Source of the DNA: Lacipirellulaceae bacterium
Lineage (GTDB): Bacteria > Planctomycetota > Planctomycetia > Pirellulales > Lacipirellulaceae
Direction: 5' to 3'
NCBI GenBank assembly: GCA_040218535.1
Contig: JAVJRG010000005.1
Location: 1,736,001 to 1,800,000 of the forward strand
DNA: 64,000 nt
A model generated the notes under the pieces. It was not told where the DNA came from. It saw only the letters and a list, made by a program, of their open reading frames with translations, and searched no databases. Positions 26,235 to 35,137 of the stretch are shown one piece after another. Each line of letters opens with the position of its first letter. Position 1 is the first letter of the stretch. A program made the translations under genes and the position numbers.

Positions 26235-27452
26235 CTAGCTATTTGGCCCGATCAACAACATTTCCCGTTCTTCCTCAGTTAGCTCGATCCCTGCTTCCTC
26301 TCCCTTCGATAACTGTGTCTGTAGAGCCTGCATAGCCGCTAGCACTTCTGGGCAGCGATTGGCCACTTCATTCGACTCCCAACGGTCGTCAGGTTTCACG
26401 AAAAGTTCTGAGGTGCCCTCGCTTGTACGCATCAACCAAGCCGGGGTCCTCAGTGCGGATTCACTGCCACTACCACTGCCAGAAAGTATCCACTGCCGCC
26501 AGTTGTCTGCATCGTTAGCAATCATTGGCAGTAAGCTCCTTCCGTCTTTGCTAGCAGAATCTACGTCAAGTTGCATCGAATCACAAATTGTCGCACCCAA
26601 ATCCATTGGCTGCGTCAGGCCTGAGAACCTGGGAATAGGCTGATCAATGTTCGGGGCTAGCAATAAACAAGGCACATGAAGAAGTTCTCCGTAGAGCGGA
26701 CGAGCGTCAGTACCAAGTGTCCCGTGTTCCCCGAGTGCGAACCCGCGACTGCCCGCTAAAACCATGAGGGTAGATTCTGCAATTGTGGAGTAGGCAGCCG
26801 CAAAGAAATCGCCTAGGCATTCGTCCAAGACAGCCATCTGAGCTTCGTAGGCAGTCCGATATTGGAACAGCTCATCCGGATCGTCACTCTCGATGAACTG
26901 CGGGGGGGTGACAAAGTCTAGCGGTGGCGGATCGCCCTCGACAAGACGCTGTTGGCGATACTCCATCGGCGCATCCCAAGGACCGTGGAATCCACGCGCG
27001 TGAATCCATGCGATTCTTGGATCATTACCTCTCGATTTCGCTAGTTGCTCTCCAGCAATGGCAAATAGCTCTCCGCAAGAAGTCTCAGCGACCGAACTCG
27101 CAGCCTTTGTTCTTTCCAGATCAAGGAAAGACAATTGCTCGAGCGGCAAATTAGTTGCCGCTTCTGCAAGCCAAGGTTCGTCCGTGTAGAGCGATGTGCG
27201 GTAGCCTTTGTCAGCAAGTCTGTTCAAGATCGAGTATTCGTCTGAGTGATTTTGCAGGCTGTGTTTCGCGTTCCAAAGCGAATCGTAGAAATCAGGCAAT
27301 TCCACGGAATCACACAGCAGGTGATCGATGAGCAATGATTCACTGGCCAGCTTGTCACAATTCGGAGTTGGCAATCCGCTGTTGCCGTAGGCACCCAATG
27401 AAGAAGCTCGCCAGCCATCAATGACAATTAGAAGCAAATTGGGAACAGACAC
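26235..27452 (-). CDS. Sulfatase/alkaline-phosphatase-fold protein without the formylglycine motif
   Basis: 405-residue member of the alkaline phosphatase superfamily. The start resembles sulfatases (NLLLIVIDGWRASSLGAYGN, TPNCDKLASES), and LGEHGTLGTDARPLYGELLH with VPCLLLAP matches their C-proximal metal site region. However, the second metal Asp of the usual IxxDD is Gly here, and no C/S-x-P-x-R motif follows; the expected place reads LLCDSVELPDFYDSL. No signal peptide. It starts at a GTG with AAGGTG upstream. Either a pseudoenzyme or a hydrolase with another nucleophile; planctomycete genomes encode many sulfatases, so duplication and decay is plausible. Confidence 0.75.
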   Translation of the reverse strand: MSVPNLLLIVIDGWRASSLGAYGNSGLPTPNCDKLASESLLIDHLLCDSVELPDFYDSLWNAKHSLQNHSDEYSILNRLADKGYRTSLYTDEPWLAEAATNLPLEQLSFLDLERTKAASSVAETSCGELFAIAGEQLAKSRGNDPRIAWIHARGFHGPWDAPMEYRQQRLVEGDPPPLDFVTPPQFIESDDPDELFQYRTAYEAQMAVLDECLGDFFAAAYSTIAESTLMVLAGSRGFALGEHGTLGTDARPLYGELLHVPCLLLAPNIDQPIPRFSGLTQPMDLGATICDSMQLDVDSASKDGRSLLPMIANDADNWRQWILSGSGSGSESALRTPAWLMRTSEGTSELFVKPDDRWESNEVANRCPEVLAAMQALQTQLSKGEEAGIELTEEEREMLLIGPNS

Positions 27453-27652
27453 CGGGGCACCTTATCTTTGCAACTCTCTAAGGCGGGAATCGCCCGAATG
27501 AAGCCATTTTCGCATTGGGTTTTAAGTCGACCGCAAATTGCGTACAATCTGCAACGGCGGAGAGTTAGACGCTTTCTAGTCTGCCATTTCTCCGGCAAAG
27601 CTCATCTTATCCACTACTCATCGATTTCGCGACGCTTCTCACGTAGCACTTC

Positions 27653-28471
27653 ATGGACTCCGTGAAGTCCGAAACAGTGTCGCCAGAAGATCCATCAATG
27701 GAAGAATCAACAGTCGAAACCCCAGAAAGCACTGCGAATTCTCGCAGCCGCTCAAGCACGGTCTATCTCGTCCTCTTATTGGTTGGGATAGGAGCAGTAG
27801 CAGCTTTCCTTTGGTCTCGCCAACAGAAACGACTCGAAGCAGCTGAGGCCGCCGCGAAGCCAAAGATCCAACAACTCGGAGGGTTAGTTCTCTCGGGAGA
27901 TTCTGGCAATCATGTTGGCAGTGTCAATCTTGCCTTGGTACGAAGTCAGGAGAACTTCGACCAAGCAATAAAGCTGGTCTCCGATTTGCCTTGGCTGAAG
28001 GTACTTGACCTCACGGGCAATTCCATCAGCGGTGAGCAGCTTAAGCAAGTAGGCCAGCTCAAGGAGCTGACTTCGCTGCACATGGCCAATACGACCATTG
28101 ACGATGCGAAGGCTGAAAACCTTACGGGGCTAAGTTCCTTAACCGCACTCCATGCGCCTGGAACTCCTCTCACTGGCAAGTCACTCGAATCCATTGGGAA
28201 CCTAAGCGCGCTTGAAGTTCTTGATCTCTCCGATACGCAGATTACGGGCGACCTCAAACCGCTAACGCAACTAGGAAAGTTAGAATGGCTCGTTCTGAAG
28301 AATGTGCCACTTCAAGACGAGTCTCTGGAAAATCTTTCGAAGATCGCTTCGCTGAAAAGACTATCGCTTACGAGCGGGCAGATTACTGCCCAGCAGTATA
28401 AAACCCTTAAGGAACAACGCCCCGGCCTGAGCATTGACGGAATGGATCCCGAAGAGGATGAACCACATTAA
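27653..28471 (+). CDS. Leucine-rich-repeat membrane protein
   Basis: 272 residues: an acidic N-terminus, one membrane helix (VYLVLLLVGIGAVAAFLWS, about 36-54), a short coiled linker (RQQKRLEAAEAAAKPK) and then about six LRR units from residue 70 on, for example LPWLKVLDLTGNSISGEQL, LGKLEWLVLKNVPL and IASLKRLSLTSGQITAQQ. The spacing (about 23-24 residues) is that of bacterial LRRs. Such proteins bind partners outside the membrane; no enzymatic motif. ATG at 27653 without clear Shine-Dalgarno. Divergent from the sulfatase-like gene and upstream of the DUF1559 gene on the same strand. Confidence 0.75.
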   Translation: MDSVKSETVSPEDPSMEESTVETPESTANSRSRSSTVYLVLLLVGIGAVAAFLWSRQQKRLEAAEAAAKPKIQQLGGLVLSGDSGNHVGSVNLALVRSQENFDQAIKLVSDLPWLKVLDLTGNSISGEQLKQVGQLKELTSLHMANTTIDDAKAENLTGLSSLTALHAPGTPLTGKSLESIGNLSALEVLDLSDTQITGDLKPLTQLGKLEWLVLKNVPLQDESLENLSKIASLKRLSLTSGQITAQQYKTLKEQRPGLSIDGMDPEEDEPH

Positions 28472-28602
28472 CAGATTGCAACACAAAGATAGGCTTCTGA
28501 TCGTCTTCTTAGACATGGAATAGAAAAGTCTACTTCTCTTTACTCCTTGTCGTTATCACTTTTCGATGCATTATCCTTCTCGGATGCATCTGGAGAAATC
28601 AA

Positions 28603-29685
28603 ATGCGAACTTCCAAAGCTAATCAGGGCTTTACCCTAGTCGAGCTCCTTGTGGTGATCGCCATTATCGGTGTCCTCGTAGGATTACTCTTACCCGCTGT
28701 CCAAGCAGCACGTGAGGCGGCTCGAAGAACGCAATGCCTCAATAACTTGAAGAACATTAGCCTTGCGGCCATTAACCATGAGGCTCAGTTCGGCTACTTC
28801 CCAACAGGCGGGTGGGGATTCAGATGGTCAGGCGAGCCGGATATGGGTTTCGGTAAAAAGCAACCCGGTGGCTGGGCCTTTAGCACTTTGCCCTTCATGG
28901 AAAATCAAAACATCTTTGACATGGCTAAGGGCCTGTCCGGTACGGATAAAGTAACTGCGATCGTTGCTCTGCGGTCGACGGTCGCTCCGATGTTCAATTG
29001 CCCCAGCCGTCGAGCTGCCGTTGGTTACCCAATCGTGAAGACGGACGAGACGCTCTATTCACAGAATCCAGAGGTTGCCGGAAGAACTGACTACGCTGGC
29101 AACGGTGGTACTGTTCGATACGGTTGGCAAGGGGATGTCGCAGTTCCGATCGCAGGTCCAGCGATAACTTGCCTCGACAGTTATCCAAGCTGTCCTGGGT
29201 TTGCAACGATCGAAACTCCCGCACAAAATGCAGCCAGCATCGGTATCGAGCCCAATGGGGCCATTGGGTACAGAAGCGAGGTCACGATTGGCCAAATCTC
29301 GGACGGAACCTCAAACACGTTCCTCTTGGCTGAGAAGTATCACAATCCACTTTCCTACGACACTGGCGATCACTGCGGAGACAACAACTCCCTTTTTCAT
29401 GGCTACGACTGGGATAATCTGCGCTGGGGACCGAGACGCGACGTCAACGACCCCACCATGTTGGTGGCCGCCACAGTCACCGGTCGAACTCCACGTCAAG
29501 ATAGATCCGGCTTTGATGGAAGCGGCCCAGGCAGCTGCAGCCAGCAGTTTGGAGGCCCTCATGCCGCCGGGTTCAACAATGCCCGCTGTGATGGCTCAGT
29601 TGATACTACTTCGTTCGATGTCGATCTGTTTGTATTGAGCTCGCTTTGCTCTCGCAACGATGGTCAGTTCGTAAGCGAAGACTAG
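28603..29685 (+). CDS. DUF1559 family pseudopilin-like protein
   Basis: 360 residues. The prepilin-type N-terminus is textbook: a short basic leader then [19 protein letters not shown] (about 8-26), to be cut after Gly and methylated on Phe. The DUF1559 domain fills the rest ([36 protein letters not shown]) and ends with the H-x9-DG motif, [12 protein letters not shown], near the C-terminus. This family is massively expanded in planctomycetes and is the best lineage marker in the window. The ATG has GGAGAAATCAA upstream. The next gene, an EF-hand lipoprotein, is 42 bases downstream, and such pairings of a DUF1559 protein with a small secreted protein are typical. Confidence 0.95.
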   Translation: MRTSKANQGFTLVELLVVIAIIGVLVGLLLPAVQAAREAARRTQCLNNLKNISLAAINHEAQFGYFPTGGWGFRWSGEPDMGFGKKQPGGWAFSTLPFMENQNIFDMAKGLSGTDKVTAIVALRSTVAPMFNCPSRRAAVGYPIVKTDETLYSQNPEVAGRTDYAGNGGTVRYGWQGDVAVPIAGPAITCLDSYPSCPGFATIETPAQNAASIGIEPNGAIGYRSEVTIGQISDGTSNTFLLAEKYHNPLSYDTGDHCGDNNSLFHGYDWDNLRWGPRRDVNDPTMLVAATVTGRTPRQDRSGFDGSGPGSCSQQFGGPHAAGFNNARCDGSVDTTSFDVDLFVLSSLCSRNDGQFVSED

Positions 29686-29727
29686 AGATTCCAGTGCGTA
29701 AAAGTACCGTTACCTGAAGGATCAAGT

Positions 29728-30351
29728 GTGAAGCCACGAATGAACCATTGCAGAAGTGTTCTAGTTTCGATCTCAGCATGCCTCTTGTTGCTTGGCTGCG
29801 AAGCGAAACTCGACCGACCCGATTTCGATCCGCAATGGTCCTCCTCAAAAGCGCTTGAGCAGTGCGACGCAAATAGCGATGGACAGATCGATCCCTCGGA
29901 GGCGGCAGCCGCTCCGGGATTGCTGATGGCCTTCGACCAATGGGACACGAACGGCGACAAACTAATCTCAGGTGACGAATTCGGTGAGCGAATCGCGAAG
30001 TACAAGGCATCCGCGGGCTCAGTAGCTTCTGCCGGTTTCACCGTGACTTACAAGAAGAAGCCGCTTCCGGGTGCAGAAGTCATACTTGACCCTGAACCCT
30101 TCATGGGTGAAGGTTTTGCCCCTGCAAAGGGCACAACCGACCGTCGCGGATACGTTTCCCTCAACCGCCCAGACATGGGAGATGGCGGTTACCCGGGAGT
30201 CTATCTCGGGCTGTATCGCGTGAGAATTTCGAAGCAGGAAGGTGGCAAGGAACTTCTGGCTGAAAAGTACAACACCGCTTCTGAGCTAGGGTTTGACTCT
30301 GGCGGCCAAACCCGTGAAGCACGAACAAGCCCACGCTTCGACCTTGAGTGA
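29728..30351 (+). CDS. EF-hand lipoprotein with regulatory-like beta domain
   Basis: 207 residues starting at a GTG that has AAGGA 7 bases upstream. The signal peptide ends in a lipobox LLLLGC, so Cys near 24 is likely lipidated. Two EF-hand loops follow: DANSDGQIDPSE (about 48-59) and DTNGDKLISGDE (about 72-83), both with good calcium ligands. The C-terminal part (FTVTYKKKPLPGAEVILDPE through DRRGYVSL) resembles a carboxypeptidase-regulatory-like Ig fold common beside DUF1559 genes in planctomycetes. Likely a calcium-binding envelope lipoprotein made with the DUF1559 protein. Converges with the polymerase/transferase fusion, 35 bases between stops. Confidence 0.85.
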   Translation: MKPRMNHCRSVLVSISACLLLLGCEAKLDRPDFDPQWSSSKALEQCDANSDGQIDPSEAAAAPGLLMAFDQWDTNGDKLISGDEFGERIAKYKASAGSVASAGFTVTYKKKPLPGAEVILDPEPFMGEGFAPAKGTTDRRGYVSLNRPDMGDGGYPGVYLGLYRVRISKQEGGKELLAEKYNTASELGFDSGGQTREARTSPRFDLE

Positions 30352-30386
30352 TCACAGACATCGTGACGTTCACTGGCTCACAGTCT

Positions 30387-32663
30387 TCAACTCTCCAACC
30401 GCAACCACTCGCGCCAGACAAGCCGCGGAAAAACGAGACCGTCTCTCAGGTAGCGCTTCGCAAGCCGTCTCGGCTCAGTCGCCAAGCGATGGAGCCATTC
30501 CAAGCCGGTCTTTCGCATCCACAGTGGTGCCCGCTGCTTTTCACCGGCTAGAAAGTCGATCGTGGCCCCGATGCAAAGTGCCGCTTTCGCTTCAAGCCGG
30601 TCGGCATGCTTGTGAATCCAAAGTTCTTGCTTCGGAGCCCCCAAGCCGAGTAGCACGAGATCAGGCTGAGCGGCAGCCACGGCTGCGTAGATTTTTTCGT
30701 TCTCGATTTCGCTATGTTCGAAACCGAGCGGAGGCGAGTAGACACCGACGACATCAACGCCGGCCCAGCGAGACAGAATGTTCGCCCTGGCACGTTCTGC
30801 AACACCTGGAGCGGCTCCAAGCAGAAAAACCCTCAGTAGCCGACGAGGACGTTGAGTCCCTGCAGGAGTTTGCGAAGCTCTCTTGAAGAGAGCCGGGGCC
30901 AGATCGCTTCCGGCAACTCGTTCGGGTAGCGCCTTTTGCAACATTCGCGAAGCCAACACGACCGGCGCACCGTCAGCCAAGACTAATGAGGCATCTTCGT
31001 ACGCGGCACGCAATCCGGCGTTCTCTTGGAACATGACTGCATGATCGACGTTCGGCGTCACAACGTAACGACACCGCTCACCGCGTGGAGCGGCGCACCA
31101 CTGGAGGACTCGATCAACCGTCTGTTGCATGTTGAGTGAGTCGATCTCCATTCCGAGAAGGCTAACTTTTTTCGGCGTGGGGTTCTTAGTCTCTACCTTT
31201 TGGCACATGGATTCTTGCTTCTCGTATTGAGTTAGGAGCGCGGTGTTCAAAGCAAATCGGGGCGAATTCAATGCAGTTGTAGTGGGTTGAGCTATCGGAA
31301 GCGTATCACCAGACGGAACGAAAACTCGTTGGCGTTGCGCTACTAGGCTGACTGAGACGCCGCTGACGAGAAACAGCATCCACTGCTCGGGTGGCGAGAG
31401 CGTCAGGTCGTGAAACAGCGCGGTAGCTAGATAAGCAACCATCGTGGCGATACCAAACAGCCCCTGTGAACGCTGCCATGCGGGCACTTCCGCGTCCCGC
31501 CACAGCCGCCACGCGGCTTGGGTCCAGCTTGTCAGCACAGTCAGGAATAATGCGAATCCGATGATTCCCGTCTCCACCAGAATACTGAGAAGCGTATTGT
31601 GGTGGTCCAAATTGCGAATCGAATCGAGTTCAATCTGCTGTCGCCGATCCGCTAAGTAAGGCATCTTCAAATCAAAGAAGCGGCTAACCCCGTGGCCGAA
31701 CACAGGAGCGTCCTTGAACATCTCCCAGGAGACGTAAGCAAACGATGCTCGTTGGTAAACCGAGTGCTCCGCCGACGCATCAGAGTCCTTGCGTCCCAGT
31801 TTCTTAAGGTCCGTTCCGAACAGAGCCAGGCCCGTGATCGCTAGGCAGAGGCCCGTTACTCCGACAGCAAACTTGGCCCTTCGAGGCATCTGCAACAGCG
31901 GCACAATCGCCAGCCCGCCAGCCAGTCCCAACCATGTGCTACGTGTGTAGGTGTAGTAGACTCCCAACGCCATCGCGAATAGGAGACCGGTTAGTACGAC
32001 TCGCTGAAGGGGCTTTGCCCGACTCCACAACAGCCAAGCCGCCCAAAAACAAATCGTCAGAAACACACCAAGGCTAGCCGACATGAGGGCAGGGCCACGT
32101 GCCCGACCGAAATGCGTTCCCAACGTTGGGTCGGAAATGTAGCTTGGGAACACCGCCCACCATTGGTGCTTCACTTCAGCAACAGCCGTGAAAGCCAGGT
32201 ATCCACCTAAACAGACGAATATTGCGAGCAGCCCTCTCCAGTTCCTGCGATTGACCACACCGACGCGAGCGCAGAAGTAAAGAATCGCCGGCATCCAAAA
32301 GCTGGCGATCAGTCGCCACCAAGGGCCGACGTTGGATCGTACCACCCCCGCGGGAGGTGTCAGGAAACAACGGAGCGTCAGGTAACCGAGCAGTGCCGCA
32401 ACAAGCCAATCAGCCGTGTGCAATCCGCTCAGTTCCAGCTTCCCTTGCCGCCAAGCCAGACCAACAAGTGCCAACAGCCCGGCAAGCAGCAGACGGTCAA
32501 CAGTGAAGGTGACGGGACCAACCGAGGCGTGCCAGAAAGGATGTTGAAGGACATACCCGACGGCAACGAAAGTTCCGGCTCCCATCAGAAGCGTACTATC
32601 CTGCGTACGCCTGACTCTCCAGAAAAGAGCACTGATGACAACGATGGCAATGAAGAAGCCCAT
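30387..32663 (-). CDS. O-antigen-ligase/polymerase fused to WecG/TagA glycosyltransferase
   Basis: 758-residue fusion of two usually separate proteins. Residues 1 to about 440 are a polytopic membrane protein with a dozen hydrophobic segments and the Wzy/WaaL-type O-antigen ligase pattern (FGHGVSRFFDL, DHHNTLLSILVETGIIG). After a linker (about 440-490) a complete WecG/TagA/CpsF domain follows: KVSLLGMEIDSLNMQQTVDR, RYVVTPNVDHAVMFQ, DGAPVVLASRMLQ, FLLGAAPGVAERA, VLLGLGAPKQELWIH and GATIDFLAGEKQRAP. The first half polymerises or ligates repeat units on the outer face; the second would act on a lipid-linked sugar on the cytoplasmic face. Both stops and starts are clean, with no frameshift. ATG at 32663; the Wzz-like gene lies 31 bases upstream. 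Confidence 0.88.
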   Translation of the reverse strand: MGFFIAIVVISALFWRVRRTQDSTLLMGAGTFVAVGYVLQHPFWHASVGPVTFTVDRLLLAGLLALVGLAWRQGKLELSGLHTADWLVAALLGYLTLRCFLTPPAGVVRSNVGPWWRLIASFWMPAILYFCARVGVVNRRNWRGLLAIFVCLGGYLAFTAVAEVKHQWWAVFPSYISDPTLGTHFGRARGPALMSASLGVFLTICFWAAWLLWSRAKPLQRVVLTGLLFAMALGVYYTYTRSTWLGLAGGLAIVPLLQMPRRAKFAVGVTGLCLAITGLALFGTDLKKLGRKDSDASAEHSVYQRASFAYVSWEMFKDAPVFGHGVSRFFDLKMPYLADRRQQIELDSIRNLDHHNTLLSILVETGIIGFALFLTVLTSWTQAAWRLWRDAEVPAWQRSQGLFGIATMVAYLATALFHDLTLSPPEQWMLFLVSGVSVSLVAQRQRVFVPSGDTLPIAQPTTTALNSPRFALNTALLTQYEKQESMCQKVETKNPTPKKVSLLGMEIDSLNMQQTVDRVLQWCAAPRGERCRYVVTPNVDHAVMFQENAGLRAAYEDASLVLADGAPVVLASRMLQKALPERVAGSDLAPALFKRASQTPAGTQRPRRLLRVFLLGAAPGVAERARANILSRWAGVDVVGVYSPPLGFEHSEIENEKIYAAVAAAQPDLVLLGLGAPKQELWIHKHADRLEAKAALCIGATIDFLAGEKQRAPLWMRKTGLEWLHRLATEPRRLAKRYLRDGLVFPRLVWREWLRLES

Positions 32664-32694
32664 AATGAACTCAGCCGCGAAGGTGACTCAACTA

Positions 32695-34857
32695 CTAGCG
32701 AGATTCCACAGCGGCATTCATCGCCTCCTCGAGCGACATTCCTGCGAACTCTTGTTCGGCTTCTTCGAGCGTTCCTCCAGTCGAAGGGAGGACACCGGGA
32801 TTGAGCATTAGGGTCTTCTCAGGCGATGAAACCGTTGGCACCTCAGGGCGAGCTGCTTGTTGGGGAACCGCTCTCTCTTCAGTCTCCTCAGGTTGCTTTT
32901 CGGCCACGGGCATCACGTAGTTGGCCCAAGGGTTCGGTTCTTCAGTTTCCTTTTCAGTTTCTACTGGAGTCTCCGGTTTCACCGTGCTATCTGACGAATC
33001 AACCAGCGACGGAGCGGCTAATTCTTCGCTTTCTTCTGACTCTGCATTCTGCTCAACCGGGTTATCTAGAAATTGGGTCGCTTGAATCGGTTCTGGTACT
33101 TCAGACTCTTCTGGCTGTTCCTCAGTGGCCACATGAGTTTGCTCAGCAACTGAGTCCTCTGAGACTTCCGTAGAGCCTAGATCATCAACTGAGGAAATCG
33201 GCTTAGGAGGTTCGTCGAATTCGGCATCTTCAGCCGCCGACGGCTTAGCAGAGTTGATGACGACGCCTTCGCGAGCGTTGAGCTCCGCGATGCGCGCTTT
33301 GCGCTGAGCATTCTCTCTTTCGGCCTCTTCCCTGGCCGCTTTTTCGGCTGCTTCCGCTTCGGCGACTCTCCGCGCTGCCTCCGCCTTCTCAGTAGAGGAC
33401 TCATCGTTTGTTGAGACGCTGGTATTCTCTGCAGATTCCCACCACTCTCGCGTTGGAGGTGTCGGGGCGGCCTGCGATTCTTGAGTCCGCTCCGGGCTGG
33501 CCGCAACGGGAGCAACGACAGAAGGTCCGCCCGTCAGAAGGACCAAACCGACACCCAGCGACAATCCGCCGAGCAATCCTGCCATCGACATGGTTGCCAT
33601 GCCGATTCCCTCGCGACTGGAGCCGGTCTCTGGCTCGTCCAGCGGAGTGAGAACATGAGCCTTCTCACTTGCTGAGCGGCTCGCTTGCGCGGTGTTGAGC
33701 TGTTGTTTGACGCGATCAAGCGTTTGACGACTTGTTTCCAAGGCTGCAACGCGGTTGGAATACTCAGCACGTTTCTCAGCGAGCGAAGCCAAACGCGATT
33801 CGAGCTCAGTCAGTTGTTTTCTCGCCGCGGCATGTCGGGCGGTATTCAGTTCCAGCTCTGCTTCAGCCGCCCCGATAGCCGACTGCAGTTCCTCAAAAAG
33901 GTCGCGTCGAATGCCTTGCTCAGCTTCGTGTGCAGCCAAAACTCGTGGGTGTTCGGCAGATCGAGTTCCTTGCAGCTTGGCCGTCACCAATTGGGCGTCG
34001 ACTAGCCCATCCTTCAAGCGACGCAAAGCCGGTTGGCTGGCTAGTAATGAGTTAGGCGTGGCGACGATCTGGGACGGGTCGCTCTGAGCAGACCGCAGCA
34101 GTTCGAGCAACTCCTTGGAGTCGCGCATCTGGGTCTGAAAACTGCGTGCTTGGGTTTCCAAGTTCACGTACTGTTGCCGCAGGTCGCTCTGACCGCTGAA
34201 CGAGGAATGCAGCATCCGCAATTCGCCAAGATCCGATCCGATCGCGGCTTCGTACGCGGCCAATCGTTGCGTTTCTTCCTGATTGAGCTGCTCAGCAAGT
34301 TTGACCTGTTGCTTCAGCTCTTCGACTAAGCCTTGTGCTTGCTCGTTACGCAGCTCTTGCAGTCGGGAGTCCAGTTGTCGCGTCATTTCAGCGACCAGAT
34401 GCAAGGCCTTTGCCCGATTCGTATCTTTGATCCTCAAATAGAAAACTTCAGTCTTACCAAACTCCGCCCCACCCGGGGGAAGCATTGTGAATTGATCACG
34501 GAATTCGTCGATTTCGCTTGCCGAAGGTTCACCGACGGGAGACCCGCTGGCAGCCGAGTCAACCGCCTTAAGCGTCGCGGCGATTACTTGGCGACTTTTT
34601 GCGAGTTCGAGAATCGTTTCCTGAAGCGTCCGCATCGCATAAAGATCGGAAAACTTACCCGGATTGTCAGCCGAAGCAGTCGCTTCTTGGCGAACCACCA
34701 CGGCTTGAGATGCTTCCCAGGGTCGTGAGCTGACGAGCGAGAACAGTAGTGCAAGCACTCCGCATCCCGCTGCAGTAAGTAGCCAGACAAAACGGTAGTC
34801 CAACAGTCGACGAACTGCATAACGGACGCTGTGAGACAAAGATTGCGTTTGATTCAT
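32695..34857 (-). CDS. Wzz/GumC-like chain-length determinant with acidic tail
   Basis: About 720 residues from the ATG at 34857 with AGGA upstream; a GTG at 34887 would add ten residues. First membrane helix at about 26-48 (FVWLLTAAGCGVLALLFSLV), then a long periplasmic coiled-coil (ELKQQVKLAEQLNQEETQRL, AEAELELNTARHAAARKQLT), a second helix near 430-450 (MAGLLGGLSLGVGLVLLTG) and about 270 cytoplasmic residues rich in Glu, Pro, Ser and Thr. The tail replaces the BY-kinase domain that is fused or adjacent in most GumC-type co-polymerases. Acts with the polymerase fusion encoded just downstream to set polysaccharide length. Confidence 0.82.
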   Translation of the reverse strand: MNQTQSLSHSVRYAVRRLLDYRFVWLLTAAGCGVLALLFSLVSSRPWEASQAVVVRQEATASADNPGKFSDLYAMRTLQETILELAKSRQVIAATLKAVDSAASGSPVGEPSASEIDEFRDQFTMLPPGGAEFGKTEVFYLRIKDTNRAKALHLVAEMTRQLDSRLQELRNEQAQGLVEELKQQVKLAEQLNQEETQRLAAYEAAIGSDLGELRMLHSSFSGQSDLRQQYVNLETQARSFQTQMRDSKELLELLRSAQSDPSQIVATPNSLLASQPALRRLKDGLVDAQLVTAKLQGTRSAEHPRVLAAHEAEQGIRRDLFEELQSAIGAAEAELELNTARHAAARKQLTELESRLASLAEKRAEYSNRVAALETSRQTLDRVKQQLNTAQASRSASEKAHVLTPLDEPETGSSREGIGMATMSMAGLLGGLSLGVGLVLLTGGPSVVAPVAASPERTQESQAAPTPPTREWWESAENTSVSTNDESSTEKAEAARRVAEAEAAEKAAREEAERENAQRKARIAELNAREGVVINSAKPSAAEDAEFDEPPKPISSVDDLGSTEVSEDSVAEQTHVATEEQPEESEVPEPIQATQFLDNPVEQNAESEESEELAAPSLVDSSDSTVKPETPVETEKETEEPNPWANYVMPVAEKQPEETEERAVPQQAARPEVPTVSSPEKTLMLNPGVLPSTGGTLEEAEQEFAGMSLEEAMNAAVESR

Positions 34858-35137
34858 GGGGAAATATCCTGTTGCTGCCGGCGACACCTATATCACCGCG
34901 CGCCTATTTGGGGCGTATTTTGCTGCACAAACGTAGCTCAATTTTCCCACCCCGTGCGGATCATTGCGGGAAAAGCCAATCGTTCGGGAAGTAACGATCC
35001 TGCGGTGTCCGTTGTTCGCCGAGACGAGAAGTATCCACGCGAAACAGAGAGGGACCGTCCTATGTTTGAGAACACCCTGGGGAACAACGTTTCCCAGCTT
35101 GCGATCGCGCCCTCGGAACGCCCTGACAGAATCACTC

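Noticed and set aside
30293-30886. 197-residue plus-strand frame opposite the WecG domain
   Set aside because: Starts inside the EF-hand lipoprotein and runs antisense to a conserved domain.
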